From assembly GCA_013812465.1 (NCBI GenBank), contig JACCTK010000341.1:1-9950 (forward strand): a DNA stretch of 9,950 nucleotides, given 5' to 3'. Below, piece by piece: positions 1-6,529 of the stretch (the first letter of the stretch is position 1; every line of letters begins with the position of its first letter). A program made the position numbers and the translations under genes. Below the pieces are notes generated by a model, which saw only the letters and a list, made by a program, of their open reading frames with translations, had not been told where the DNA came from and did not search any database. Origin of the DNA: Actinomycetota bacterium. GTDB lineage: Bacteria; Actinomycetota; Thermoleophilia; Gaiellales; Gaiellaceae.

Positions 1-455
1 TGGCCAGCGAACGTATCCTCGAGCTGCTCCGGCGGCCGGTCGACCAGGACGAGCACACCGAGATCCGGGAGCTCTGGAAGACGCACTCGATCGCGGAGGA
101 CAACCGCGACCTGCCGGGACTGATCTCGACCCTGACCGAGGACTGCGTGTATGAGGTGCTGGGCGCCACCGGCGCTCGCTGGGAAGGCCACGAAGGCGCA
201 GCCCGCTTCTACACCGAGCTTCTGACCGCGTTCCCGGACATCCACTTCGACCTCGAGTACATCGTCATCGGGCCACAGGGGGTCTGCGAGGAGGCTCGCG
301 TGACGGCGACGCACGAAGCGCGGTGGCTCGACAACGAGCCGAGTGGCGAGCGGCTCGAGTGGCGAAATGCGATCTTCTTTCCTTGGGATCCGGCCGCCCG
401 GAAATTCAAGGGCGAGATGGTCTACACCGATCTCGCGTTCCCAGATCGAGCGTAG
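1..455 (+). CDS. SnoaL-like / NTF2-fold family protein (5' edge partial)
   Basis: The reading frame is open from base 3 to the TAG at 453-455, giving 151 visible residues that begin ASERILELLRR. The first two bases of the window are TG, so the start codon may be an NTG split by the window edge, which would make the protein essentially complete at about 152 residues. Starting at the internal GTG at 147 would remove the first helices of the fold, so I reject it. The order of helical N-terminus (about residues 15-45), a D-C-V-Y-E strand, a W-E-G-H-E-G turn, a helix ending in A-F-P-D-I, then long strands, is typical of SnoaL-like/NTF2 domains. The family includes polyketide cyclases, ketosteroid isomerases and many small-molecule-binding proteins of unknown role. 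I cannot assign a substrate. It converges on the HD-GYP gene, with 55 bases between the two stops. Confidence 0.75.
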   Translation, partial: ASERILELLRRPVDQDEHTEIRELWKTHSIAEDNRDLPGLISTLTEDCVYEVLGATGARWEGHEGAARFYTELLTAFPDIHFDLEYIVIGPQGVCEEARVTATHEARWLDNEPSGERLEWRNAIFFPWDPAARKFKGEMVYTDLAFPDRA

Positions 456-495
456 GGGCGAGCTCGCCCTCCGTGCGCCTTCGACGAACGAGGGC
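456..495. terminator. Possible terminator hairpins in convergent gap
   Basis: Directly after the TAG of the SnoaL-like gene lies a perfect 14-base palindrome, GGGCGAGCTCGCCC (456-469), which can fold as a 5-bp stem with a 4-base loop. An alternative stem pairs GCCCTC (466-471) with GAGGGC (490-495). The two stems overlap and exclude each other. No T-tract follows on either strand, so a canonical intrinsic terminator is not shown. The position between two convergent genes is the main argument for termination. Confidence 0.3.
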
Positions 496-510
496 GTGGC
501 AAGCGGTCGC

Positions 511-1830
511 CTACACGGCCACGACCAGAGCAGCCGGCGCCTCGGGCGGGAGGACGTCCGACGGATGACGCTTGGCCACCCGCCAGAACGCGTCCACGAC
601 GGCGGGGCTGAACTGCTTCTCGCGGCCCGAGCGGATCTGGAGCATCGCCTCGTTGAGCGTGAGGCCGTGCGCGTACGGTCGATCGGTCGTCATCGCGTCC
701 CACGCGTCGGCGAGGCCGATGATCGCCGCCTCGAGCGGGATGTCGGTTCCGTGCTGCCCGTCCGGGTACCCGAGCCCGTCCCAACGCTCGTGGTGGTGGC
801 GAATCGCCGGAACGACGTCCTGGAACCATGAGACCTTGGAGACGATCACGGCGCCGCGGGTGACGTGCTCGCGCATGATCACGGCCTCGTTCGGCTCGAG
901 GGGGCCGGCCTTGGTGAGGATCGAGTCCGGGATGCCGATCTTGCCGACGTCGTGGAACAGGGCCGCGGTGCCGAGCGTTCCCAGCTGCTTCGCGGACAGA
1001 GAGAGCTCGCGGCCGATCGCGAGCGAGACTCGGCGAACTCGTTGCGAGTGGCCTGCGGTGTAGGGATCGCGCGCCTCGACCGCCGCATTCAGCGTCTCGA
1101 TCGTCTCGAGGAGGTTCTCCTCGAGACGTAGCGCGGACTCGCTCATGTCCCGAGAGCGACCCATGAGGACGTCGTTCTGTCGCGAGAGCCTGGCTGCCGC
1201 GCCCCGCACCAGGAGGACGAGCGCCAGCCAGAGGATCGCGAACACGAGACCGACGACGACCCAAACGGTGCGGGTCGCGCTCGCCGTGCTCGCGTCGAGG
1301 GCGGTCGGCTCGAGGAACACCTGCGCTGCGCCGACAGGACGACCTTTTCTCGACGCCAACGGAGCCCACACCACGACCGCGCGTTGCGACCATTGCTTTC
1401 CGCCGCGTCTCACCTGGATCTCTCCGACCGCGGCTCGAGCGTTCCCGCGGCGAATCGTCGCCATGACGTCAGGGGAGCGCACCGGCCTTCGCCCGGCTGG
1501 GATGGAGAGCACGTGCCTGCCGCGCTTCGACCAGACGGTCAGCCTCATGAGCTCGTCCGACGACGCGACCAACCGCGCGAGCCTTTGCCTCACTCGATGG
1601 TTCACGGCGACTCGTTTTCCACTGACGAGCGTAGGTGCCAGCACGGAGTCCGAATACAGCGCGACGTCACGGACGCTGTCAGCCAGCACCTGCTCCCGGA
1701 AGCTGTTGGCAAGCGCCGATGAGAGGACGAATGCGCCGACGGCCAGAATGGCCGCGGAGGCGAGCACGAAGGTCCAGAGCAGGGTCAGGGATCTGACCAA
1801 GCCCGCCGAGCGATACGCGCGAGACGCCAT
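511..1830 (-). CDS. Membrane-anchored HD-GYP domain protein, probable c-di-GMP phosphodiesterase
   Basis: This 439-residue protein starts at ATG 1830-1828. A first membrane helix (about residues 13-38) is followed by an extracytoplasmic region (about 39-187) with no recognised domain, a second helix (about 188-208) and a charged, coiled-coil-like linker (about 209-250). No obvious HAMP domain is seen. The C-terminal half is a full HD-GYP domain: DPYTAGHS (255-262), FHDVGKIGIP with the HD pair at 293-294, H322, HHHERWDGLGYPDG (345-358) with the GYP triplet at 354-356, and ADAWDAMTTDRPY (374-386). All expected metal-binding His and Asp residues are present. HD-GYP enzymes hydrolyse cyclic-di-GMP to pGpG or GMP; a few act on other cyclic dinucleotides. 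The layout suggests an outside signal gating cytoplasmic phosphodiesterase activity, but the ligand is unknown. No GGDEF partner is visible nearby. The gene is divergent from rnz and has no strong Shine-Dalgarno. Confidence 0.9.
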   Translation of the reverse strand: MASRAYRSAGLVRSLTLLWTFVLASAAILAVGAFVLSSALANSFREQVLADSVRDVALYSDSVLAPTLVSGKRVAVNHRVRQRLARLVASSDELMRLTVWSKRGRHVLSIPAGRRPVRSPDVMATIRRGNARAAVGEIQVRRGGKQWSQRAVVVWAPLASRKGRPVGAAQVFLEPTALDASTASATRTVWVVVGLVFAILWLALVLLVRGAAARLSRQNDVLMGRSRDMSESALRLEENLLETIETLNAAVEARDPYTAGHSQRVRRVSLAIGRELSLSAKQLGTLGTAALFHDVGKIGIPDSILTKAGPLEPNEAVIMREHVTRGAVIVSKVSWFQDVVPAIRHHHERWDGLGYPDGQHGTDIPLEAAIIGLADAWDAMTTDRPYAHGLTLNEAMLQIRSGREKQFSPAVVDAFWRVAKRHPSDVLPPEAPAALVVAV

Positions 1831-1870
1831 CTCGTCACTATCGGCAGGTGGAACCGCGTATTTGAGCGCG

Positions 1871-1876
1871 TAGAAT
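1871..1876 (+). promoter_or_regulatory. -10-like element of rnz, leaderless promoter
   Basis: The hexamer TAGAAT fits the actinobacterial TANNNT -10 pattern. It ends 8 bases before the rnz GTG, so transcription would start at or beside the start codon. No purine-rich Shine-Dalgarno lies between 1855 and 1884, which agrees with a leaderless transcript. No convincing -35 box is seen. Confidence 0.45.
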
Positions 1877-1884
1877 CGGCCGCC

Positions 1885-2871
1885 GTGGATCTCGACGTGG
1901 TCTTCCTCGGGACGTCCGGCTCCACTCCCACCCCCCAGCGTGCCCTAGCCGCGACGCTCGTCCGGCGAGGAGGCGACCGGCTTCTCTTCGACTGCGCCGA
2001 GGGCACGCAGCGTCAGCTCCTGCGCTGCGATGTCGGGCTAGCCGAGTTGGAGGAGATCTTTTTGACGCACTTCCACGCCGACCACTACCTCGGTCTTCCG
2101 GGGATGCTCAAGACGTATTCGCTGCGGGGACGCGAGCTGCCACTGACCGTCTATGGCCCGCGCGGGCTGCGCGACCTTCTGAGGGCGCTCGGGCGTATCT
2201 TCGGCAGGCTCTCGTACCCCTTGGAGACGGTCGAGCTCGAGCCGGGAGCTCGGCTCGAGCGTGACGGGTACCTGCTCGAGACGTTCGCCGTCGACCACGG
2301 AGTCTCAGCGGTGGGATACGCGCTGGTCGAAACCGCGCGTCCAGGTCGTTTCGACGTCGACACCGCCGACCGGCTTGGTGTCCCCGACGGCCCCTCGCGA
2401 GGTCTTCTGCAGCGCGGGGAATCCGTGACGCTCACCGATGGGAGGGAGGTGACTCCGGAAGCGGTTCTGGGGCCGCCGCGTGCCGGCCGAAAGGTCGTGC
2501 TGACCGGCGATACGGCACCCGCCGCGTCAGTCGTCGACGCTGCGGCCGGCGCGGACGTGCTCGTCCACGAGGCGACCTTCCTCGCCGACGAGCGCGCCCG
2601 AGCGCGCGAGACGCTCCACTCGACCGCGGGCGAGGCGGCGCTCGTCGCGCGCGAGGCGGGAGTGAAGCTGCTCGCCCTGACGCATCTCTCCGCGCGGTAC
2701 TTCGGGCACCAGGTCGTCGAGGAGGCGCGCGAGCTCTATCCCGACACGATCGTGCCCCGGGACTTCGACGTCGTCGAGATCCCTTTTCCGGAGCGAGGAC
2801 GGCCGGAGCTGATCCGCTCAGGCGCTCGCGCCAGCAGAGCTACGGTGGCCTCCACGGAGGCAGATCGCTAG
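1885..2871 (+). CDS. rnz: Ribonuclease Z (tRNA 3'-processing endonuclease)
   Basis: This 328-residue metallo-beta-lactamase-fold nuclease cuts the 3' trailer of tRNA precursors, chiefly those without an encoded CCA. The start is FLGTSGSTPTPQR (7-19), as in RNase Z. The zinc motif HFHADH is at 62-67, with further ligands H138 (VDHG), D209 (LTGDT) and H267 (LTHLSARY), and a conserved HST at 245-247. The segment at about 165-203, rich in Gly and Pro and ending GPPRAGRK, is typical of bacterial RNase Z. The segment GLPGMLKTYSLRGRELPLTV (70-89) also fits the family. Length matches the usual 300-330. The GTG at 1885 is chosen because the conserved N-terminal strand begins right after it and a TAGAAT box lies 8 bases upstream. 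The C-terminal tail after about residue 305 is not conserved-looking. The TAG stop overlaps the stop of the convergent membrane protein gene, so any terminator must lie inside coding sequence. Confidence 0.95.
   Translation: MDLDVVFLGTSGSTPTPQRALAATLVRRGGDRLLFDCAEGTQRQLLRCDVGLAELEEIFLTHFHADHYLGLPGMLKTYSLRGRELPLTVYGPRGLRDLLRALGRIFGRLSYPLETVELEPGARLERDGYLLETFAVDHGVSAVGYALVETARPGRFDVDTADRLGVPDGPSRGLLQRGESVTLTDGREVTPEAVLGPPRAGRKVVLTGDTAPAASVVDAAAGADVLVHEATFLADERARARETLHSTAGEAALVAREAGVKLLALTHLSARYFGHQVVEEARELYPDTIVPRDFDVVEIPFPERGRPELIRSGARASRATVASTEADR
2848..2861. terminator. GC hairpin near the shared end of rnz and the membrane protein gene
   Basis: GCCTCC (2848-2853) and GGAGGC (2856-2861) form a perfect inverted repeat, foldable as a 5-bp stem with a CACG loop. 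It lies inside the last codons of rnz, 7 bases before the CTAG where both stop codons meet. It has no T-run, so a role in bidirectional termination is only a guess from position. Confidence 0.2.
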
Positions 2872-4826
2872 CCAGGAGCCTGTGGCGCCCATTCGACCCG
2901 TGTCGACCCGACGAGGCCTTCGCTCTCGAGCTCGAACAGGCACGGGATCAGCTGGCCGGCGGGCCGCAACGACGGCACGGCGCCCGTCCACATGCCGCCC
3001 GACTCGAGCTCGACCGTCTGCCACGGGAACCCGTTCACGATGACACGGATCGGGAGCCCGTCCTTCCCGAGCAGGTCGAGCTCGAGCGCGCCTGGGCCGC
3101 ACGGGTAGACGACGATCTTGGCCCGGCCGAAGTCGCCGATGGGGGAGAAGCCCTCGGTGCGCGAGACCAGGCGCAGCGGCTCGTCCACGCGCCACAGGCC
3201 AGAGCCCGGGGCGATGTCGGTCGGCGGGGACGATCCGAGGCGCTCGCCGTCGAGCGCGATCGTCGCCGGCAGCACTGCATAAGGCGCGCTGACCTCGCGC
3301 CCAGAGGGGTCGACGAGCGCGCCACCCGTGCTGATCGAGACGGCTTTCTGCGGCAGGGCCTGAGCGGGAACGCCCTCGAGCCGGAGGAGTCTCCGGATCG
3401 AGTGGTTCCAGAACGTGACGCGAGCTACTGAGGTCGAGGGCTGCTCCCCCGTGTCGAGGTGGAGAACCGGAGCGACGTCTGCTCGGTCGACCCAACGTCG
3501 GTCCCCGGCGCCGAAGTCGTGGGCGCGCTCCAGGCCTGAGAGGCGATCGATCTCGCGGGTTGCGTGCACCGAGGCGGCGACGAAGCCGAGCGCAACGACC
3601 ATGGCACTGGCCGCGAGCATCCTTCGCGGAAGCAGAACGAACGCGGCGGCCAGGGCCAACCCGAGCGCGAGCAGCCCTCCGCGGAAGACGAGATCGCCCT
3701 GGTCGGCAAGCTCGCCGAGCGCGAGGAGGGTCAGCGCGTCGTGAGCGCCGAACACGCTCCCCACGCGCGACCTCGGCAACGCGACGAGAGCAGCGGTCGC
3801 CGCGAAGGTCAAGGGCAGAACGACCGCCAGGGGACGAGGGCCTCCGCGGGCGATCCACAGGCAGAGGCCGAGCAGGAGGGGCGGTAGCGCGGTCACCACG
3901 TAGCGCTCGCTGACGTGATCGAGATAGTCGACAGCGAAGGCCGAGACCTGACCCACGAGGAGGACGACGTAGGCAGTCGTCACGGCCAGAAAGGCGCGAA
4001 CAGAGGGATTCTGCTCGCCGTGCGCCGCAGCCAGGATGGCGAGCGTTGCCGTCGCGAGCAGCGGAAGCCCCATCGTCATCACCACGACGGCGCCGCTGTG
4101 CCAGCTGAGCTGCGCGAGAACCCCCGTGGAAGCGGGCGTCGTCTGGGCTAGCTCGCCATAGGCGCCGAGCAGGTCGCTACGTCCGGAGGCGTACAGGACC
4201 AGCAGGCCCGCCGTCGACAGGCCGACGAGGACGAGGAGCGGCGCAACCCGCTGCACGATCCTGGCCGAGCGCCCGAACCAGGCGTCTAGGCCGACAGCGA
4301 CCAGCAGCACCGGGAGCAGGAGGAGCGCCTGCAGGCGCACGGCGGCGGCGACGCTCACCAACAGCAGGAACAGACCCTGGCGCTCGAGCGTCGGCTGCTC
4401 GAGCGTACGGGCGAGCGCGAGAAGTGCCGCCACGACCAGCGGGTAGAACAGCGCCTCGGTCATGAGCAGGCCGCCGTACCAGAGCGCGGGCGGCAGGATA
4501 GCGAGCACGGCTGCGGCGAGCGCCCAGCGCGTGCCGACGAGGCGCGCTCCCCAGAGGTAGACGGGCACGGCGACGAGGGACATCGCCAGGGCCTGCAGCG
4601 CCTGGGCGATCGCCACCCCGCGAGCGACGTCACCCAGCGTGAGCGGCAGCCCGACGAGCGCAGGCGTCAGCAGGCTGTAGTAGGGAACGGCCGCGTCCCG
4701 GACTGTCAGCGTGCCCGACTCCCAGAGCGACTGGCCGACGAGTCCGTAGATCATCTCGTCCGGTGCGATCCAGGGCACGTCGAACGTACGCGCGACGGCG
4801 AACCGGACGGCCGCGGAGAGGAGCAC
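2868..4826 (-). CDS. Multi-pass membrane protein, GT-C / GT39-like glycosyltransferase
   Basis: The protein has 652 residues from GTG 4826-4824. About residues 1-425 carry many hydrophobic helices. The acidic pair D23-E24 in APDE, in the first outer loop, is where lipid-phosphate-sugar-dependent GT-C enzymes (PMT_2/ArnT type) hold a catalytic acidic residue. TEALFYPL (123-130) is also a family-like element. Residues about 430-652 are soluble and include TFWNHSIRRLLRL (471-483), resembling C-terminal domains of actinobacterial GT39-like proteins. By family it would transfer a sugar from a polyprenyl-phosphate donor to an extracytoplasmic acceptor; donor and acceptor are unknown. The GTG start cuts the first helix short. 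The frame stays open upstream to a stop at 4928-4926 and encodes RR plus hydrophobic residues directly before the GTG, so the real start may be further upstream, perhaps CTG 4901-4899. It is convergent with rnz and divergent from the pyr operon, so it is probably transcribed alone. Confidence 0.75.
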   Translation of the reverse strand: MLLSAAVRFAVARTFDVPWIAPDEMIYGLVGQSLWESGTLTVRDAAVPYYSLLTPALVGLPLTLGDVARGVAIAQALQALAMSLVAVPVYLWGARLVGTRWALAAAVLAILPPALWYGGLLMTEALFYPLVVAALLALARTLEQPTLERQGLFLLLVSVAAAVRLQALLLLPVLLVAVGLDAWFGRSARIVQRVAPLLVLVGLSTAGLLVLYASGRSDLLGAYGELAQTTPASTGVLAQLSWHSGAVVVMTMGLPLLATATLAILAAAHGEQNPSVRAFLAVTTAYVVLLVGQVSAFAVDYLDHVSERYVVTALPPLLLGLCLWIARGGPRPLAVVLPLTFAATAALVALPRSRVGSVFGAHDALTLLALGELADQGDLVFRGGLLALGLALAAAFVLLPRRMLAASAMVVALGFVAASVHATREIDRLSGLERAHDFGAGDRRWVDRADVAPVLHLDTGEQPSTSVARVTFWNHSIRRLLRLEGVPAQALPQKAVSISTGGALVDPSGREVSAPYAVLPATIALDGERLGSSPPTDIAPGSGLWRVDEPLRLVSRTEGFSPIGDFGRAKIVVYPCGPGALELDLLGKDGLPIRVIVNGFPWQTVELESGGMWTGAVPSLRPAGQLIPCLFELESEGLVGSTRVEWAPQAPG

Positions 4827-4907
4827 GATCGCCCCGAGGGCGAAGGCGGCGCGCCGGGCGTCGAGTCCGTTCGCACCAGTCTGATCAGCCCCGTCAGCCA
4901 GGGCGGC

Positions 4908-4913
4908 TACACT
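4908..4913 (+). promoter_or_regulatory. Candidate -10 element of the pyr operon
   Basis: TACACT matches TANNNT and would start transcription near 4919-4921, giving a leader of about 40 bases before the pyrR ATG. No good -35 hexamer is seen at the usual distance. The opposite strand reads TAGTGT at 4914-4909, a possible -10 for the divergent membrane protein gene. Confidence 0.4.
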
Positions 4914-4930
4914 ACCGCGACCCCTTTAAG

Positions 4931-4955
4931 CCGGTCCAGTGAGGCCGGAAAGGAG
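4931..4955 (+). promoter_or_regulatory. PyrR-binding RNA hairpin adjoining the pyrR Shine-Dalgarno
   Basis: Bases 4931-4948 form a 6-bp stem (CCGGUC with GGCCGG, including one U-G wobble) closed by the hexaloop CAGUGA (4937-4942). This matches the PyrR recognition element, which I recall as ARUCCNGNGAGGYU. The two deviations, G at 4933 and C at 4946, face each other and replace an A-U pair by G-C. The Shine-Dalgarno AAAGGAG (4949-4955) starts on the next base and stands 4 bases before ATG 4960. The short leader has no room for the antiterminator and terminator of Bacillus. PyrR bound here, in the UMP/UTP form, would be expected to block ribosome entry, as described for mycobacterial PyrR. The Shine-Dalgarno also decides the ATG at 4960 over the in-frame GTG at 4939. 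Confidence 0.8.
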
Positions 4956-4959
4956 AACG

Positions 4960-5571
4960 ATGACGACGCACGTCCCGGATCGCGCCACCGCGAGCGCTCT
5001 GCTCGACGAAGGGGCGATCTCGAAAGCGCTCTCCCGCATCGCCCATGAGCTGATCGAGGGCGCCGCCCGCCCCGGCGAGGCGTCGCTCGACAAGCTCGCG
5101 CTCGTCGGGATCCAGACGCGTGGGGTGCCGCTCGCTTCCCGGCTGAAGCGGCTCGTCGCGGAGCGGAGTGGCGCGGAGCTTCCCCTCGGCGTCCTCGACA
5201 TCACCTTCCACCGAGATGATGTGCACGTGCGAGAGGGCGGCAGAACGCCGAGTCGCGAGCCGGTTGTACGCGCTACGAGCATTCCCTTCTCGCTGGAGGG
5301 GATGACGGTGGTTCTCGTCGACGACGTCCTCTATACGGGGCGCACGATCCGGGCTGCGATCGACGCGCTTCTCGACTACGGCCGGCCGGCGCGCGTTCAG
5401 CTCGCAGTGCTCGTCGATCGAGGGCATCGGGAGCTTCCGATCCGGCCGGATTACGTCGGCAAGAACCTGCCCACCGCGCGCAGCGAGCGCATCCAGGTCG
5501 AGCTGATCGAGATCGACGAGGTCGACCGCGTCCTCCTCGTCCGCGAGAGCGAGGATGGCGAGCATGGCTGA
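4960..5571 (+). CDS. pyrR: PyrR bifunctional pyr operon regulator / uracil phosphoribosyltransferase
   Basis: The product has 203 residues, slightly longer than the usual ~180 because of a longer N-terminus. PyrR is a cytoplasmic RNA-binding regulator that senses UMP/UTP against PRPP; many members also make UMP from uracil and PRPP. The type I phosphoribosyltransferase fold is clear: GIQTRGVPLA (50-59), DITFHRDD (80-87), SIPF (107-110), the PRPP loop VVLVDDVLYTGRTIRAAID (117-135), YGRPARVQLAVLVDRGHREL (140-159) and DYVGKNLPT (164-172). The last two blocks separate PyrR from plain Upp enzymes. The start is ATG 4960, served by AAAGGAG. The GTG at 4939 would place coding sequence inside the regulatory hairpin and is rejected. 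It is first gene of the operon, so binding to its own leader would be autoregulatory. Its last codons overlap the start of pyrB. Confidence 0.95.
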   Translation: MTTHVPDRATASALLDEGAISKALSRIAHELIEGAARPGEASLDKLALVGIQTRGVPLASRLKRLVAERSGAELPLGVLDITFHRDDVHVREGGRTPSREPVVRATSIPFSLEGMTVVLVDDVLYTGRTIRAAIDALLDYGRPARVQLAVLVDRGHRELPIRPDYVGKNLPTARSERIQVELIEIDEVDRVLLVRESEDGEHG

Positions 5572-6529
5572 GTTGCGACCGCCGGCCTCACCGGCCCGGC
5601 ATCTGCTCTCGGTGCGAGATCTGACTCGTGAGGACGTCGAGCGCGTCCTCGAGACAGCGCGACGGATGGCGTCGTCGCTCGATCGCGAGGTGAAGAAGCT
5701 CCCGACGCTGCGGGGACGCGCTGTCGTCAATCTGTTCTACGAGTCTTCGACGCGGACGCTCGCGAGCTTCGAGCTTGCGGCGAAGCGGCTCTCTGCCGAC
5801 ACGATGGTGATTCGCGCCGCGGGATCATCGGTGGACAAAGGCGAGTCGCTGAGAGACACGGCTTCGACGCTAGCGGCCTACGACCCCGACGTCATCGTCA
5901 TCCGGCATCCGGCGATCGGCGCGGCGAAGCTCGTCGCCTCTTGCACGGACGCGAGTGTCGTCAACGCCGGGGACGGGATGCACCAGCACCCGACGCAGTC
6001 GCTGCTCGATCTCTACGCGATGAGGGAGGCGCTCGGGCGACTCGAAGGGCTGCACGTCGCGATCGTCGGTGACGCGCTGCACTCGCGCGTCGCCCGCTCG
6101 CTCGTCCAAGCGCTCGAGCTGGTCGGAGCGAGCTCGACGCTGGTCGGGCCTCCGACTCTCGTCCCGCGCGACCTGGAGGCGCTCGGGTGCTCGGTCTCGA
6201 ACGACATCGGCGCCATCGCTCTAGCGGACGTCGTCTACGTGCTGCGCATGCAGCAGGAGCGCATGGCGCCCGGCGAGGCGTTCATCCCCTCGCTCCGCGA
6301 GTACACGGCGCTGTACGGGATCACTCCCGAGCGCGTGCGCCAGGGTCAGGTCGTCATGCACCCCGGCCCGATGAATCGCGGGGTCGAGATTGACGCGCGG
6401 GTCGCTGACTCGGAATCCGCGCTCGTCAGCGAGCAGGTGCGGGCGGGACTCGTTGTTCGGATGGCCGTCCTCTACGACGTCTTGACGGTCGCGCCTGTGG
6501 CGGAGCGGGCCGTGGCGGAGGTCGCGTAG
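5555..6529 (+). CDS. pyrB: Aspartate carbamoyltransferase catalytic chain
   Basis: PyrB joins carbamoyl phosphate and L-aspartate to give N-carbamoyl-L-aspartate, the committed step of pyrimidine synthesis. The 324 residues hold the full signature: carbamoyl-phosphate loop FYESSTRTLASFE (61-73), the mobile lysine loop SSVDKGES (91-98, K95), RHPA (117-120), GDGMHQHPTQSLLDLY (139-154), the Asp-domain strand HVAIVGD (167-173) and MHPGPMNRGVEID (268-280). Length is normal for the catalytic chain. No pyrI regulatory chain is present in the window, as expected for operons controlled by PyrR. Two starts are possible: ATG 5555, 17 bases inside pyrR, or ATG 5564, with an 8-base overlap and a GAGG (5551-5554) 9 bases upstream. 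The second has the better-placed ribosome site; conserved sequence begins later, so both are compatible. Translation is probably coupled to pyrR. Confidence 0.96.
   Translation: MASMAELRPPASPARHLLSVRDLTREDVERVLETARRMASSLDREVKKLPTLRGRAVVNLFYESSTRTLASFELAAKRLSADTMVIRAAGSSVDKGESLRDTASTLAAYDPDVIVIRHPAIGAAKLVASCTDASVVNAGDGMHQHPTQSLLDLYAMREALGRLEGLHVAIVGDALHSRVARSLVQALELVGASSTLVGPPTLVPRDLEALGCSVSNDIGAIALADVVYVLRMQQERMAPGEAFIPSLREYTALYGITPERVRQGQVVMHPGPMNRGVEIDARVADSESALVSEQVRAGLVVRMAVLYDVLTVAPVAERAVAEVA
6517..6521 (+). promoter_or_regulatory. Shine-Dalgarno for pyrC
   Basis: GGAGG lies within the last codons of pyrB and 8 bases before GTG 6530. It decides the GTG start for pyrC over the in-frame ATG at 6563, which has no purine-rich tract before it. 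Confidence 0.65.

Noticed and set aside
422..1393. 323-residue minus-strand open frame overlapping the HD-GYP gene
   Set aside because: Another frame of the same strand encodes a complete HD-GYP protein; this one is Arg/Gly-rich shadow sequence.
1850..1873. GGAAC followed by CGTAG as an ECF-sigma type promoter before rnz
   Set aside because: The spacing is about 14 bases, shorter than the usual 16-17, and TAGAAT gives a simpler explanation.
2818..3858. 346-residue minus-strand open frame overlapping the glycosyltransferase C-terminus
   Set aside because: Arg-rich shadow; the 2868-4826 frame has coherent membrane helices and family motifs over the same bases.
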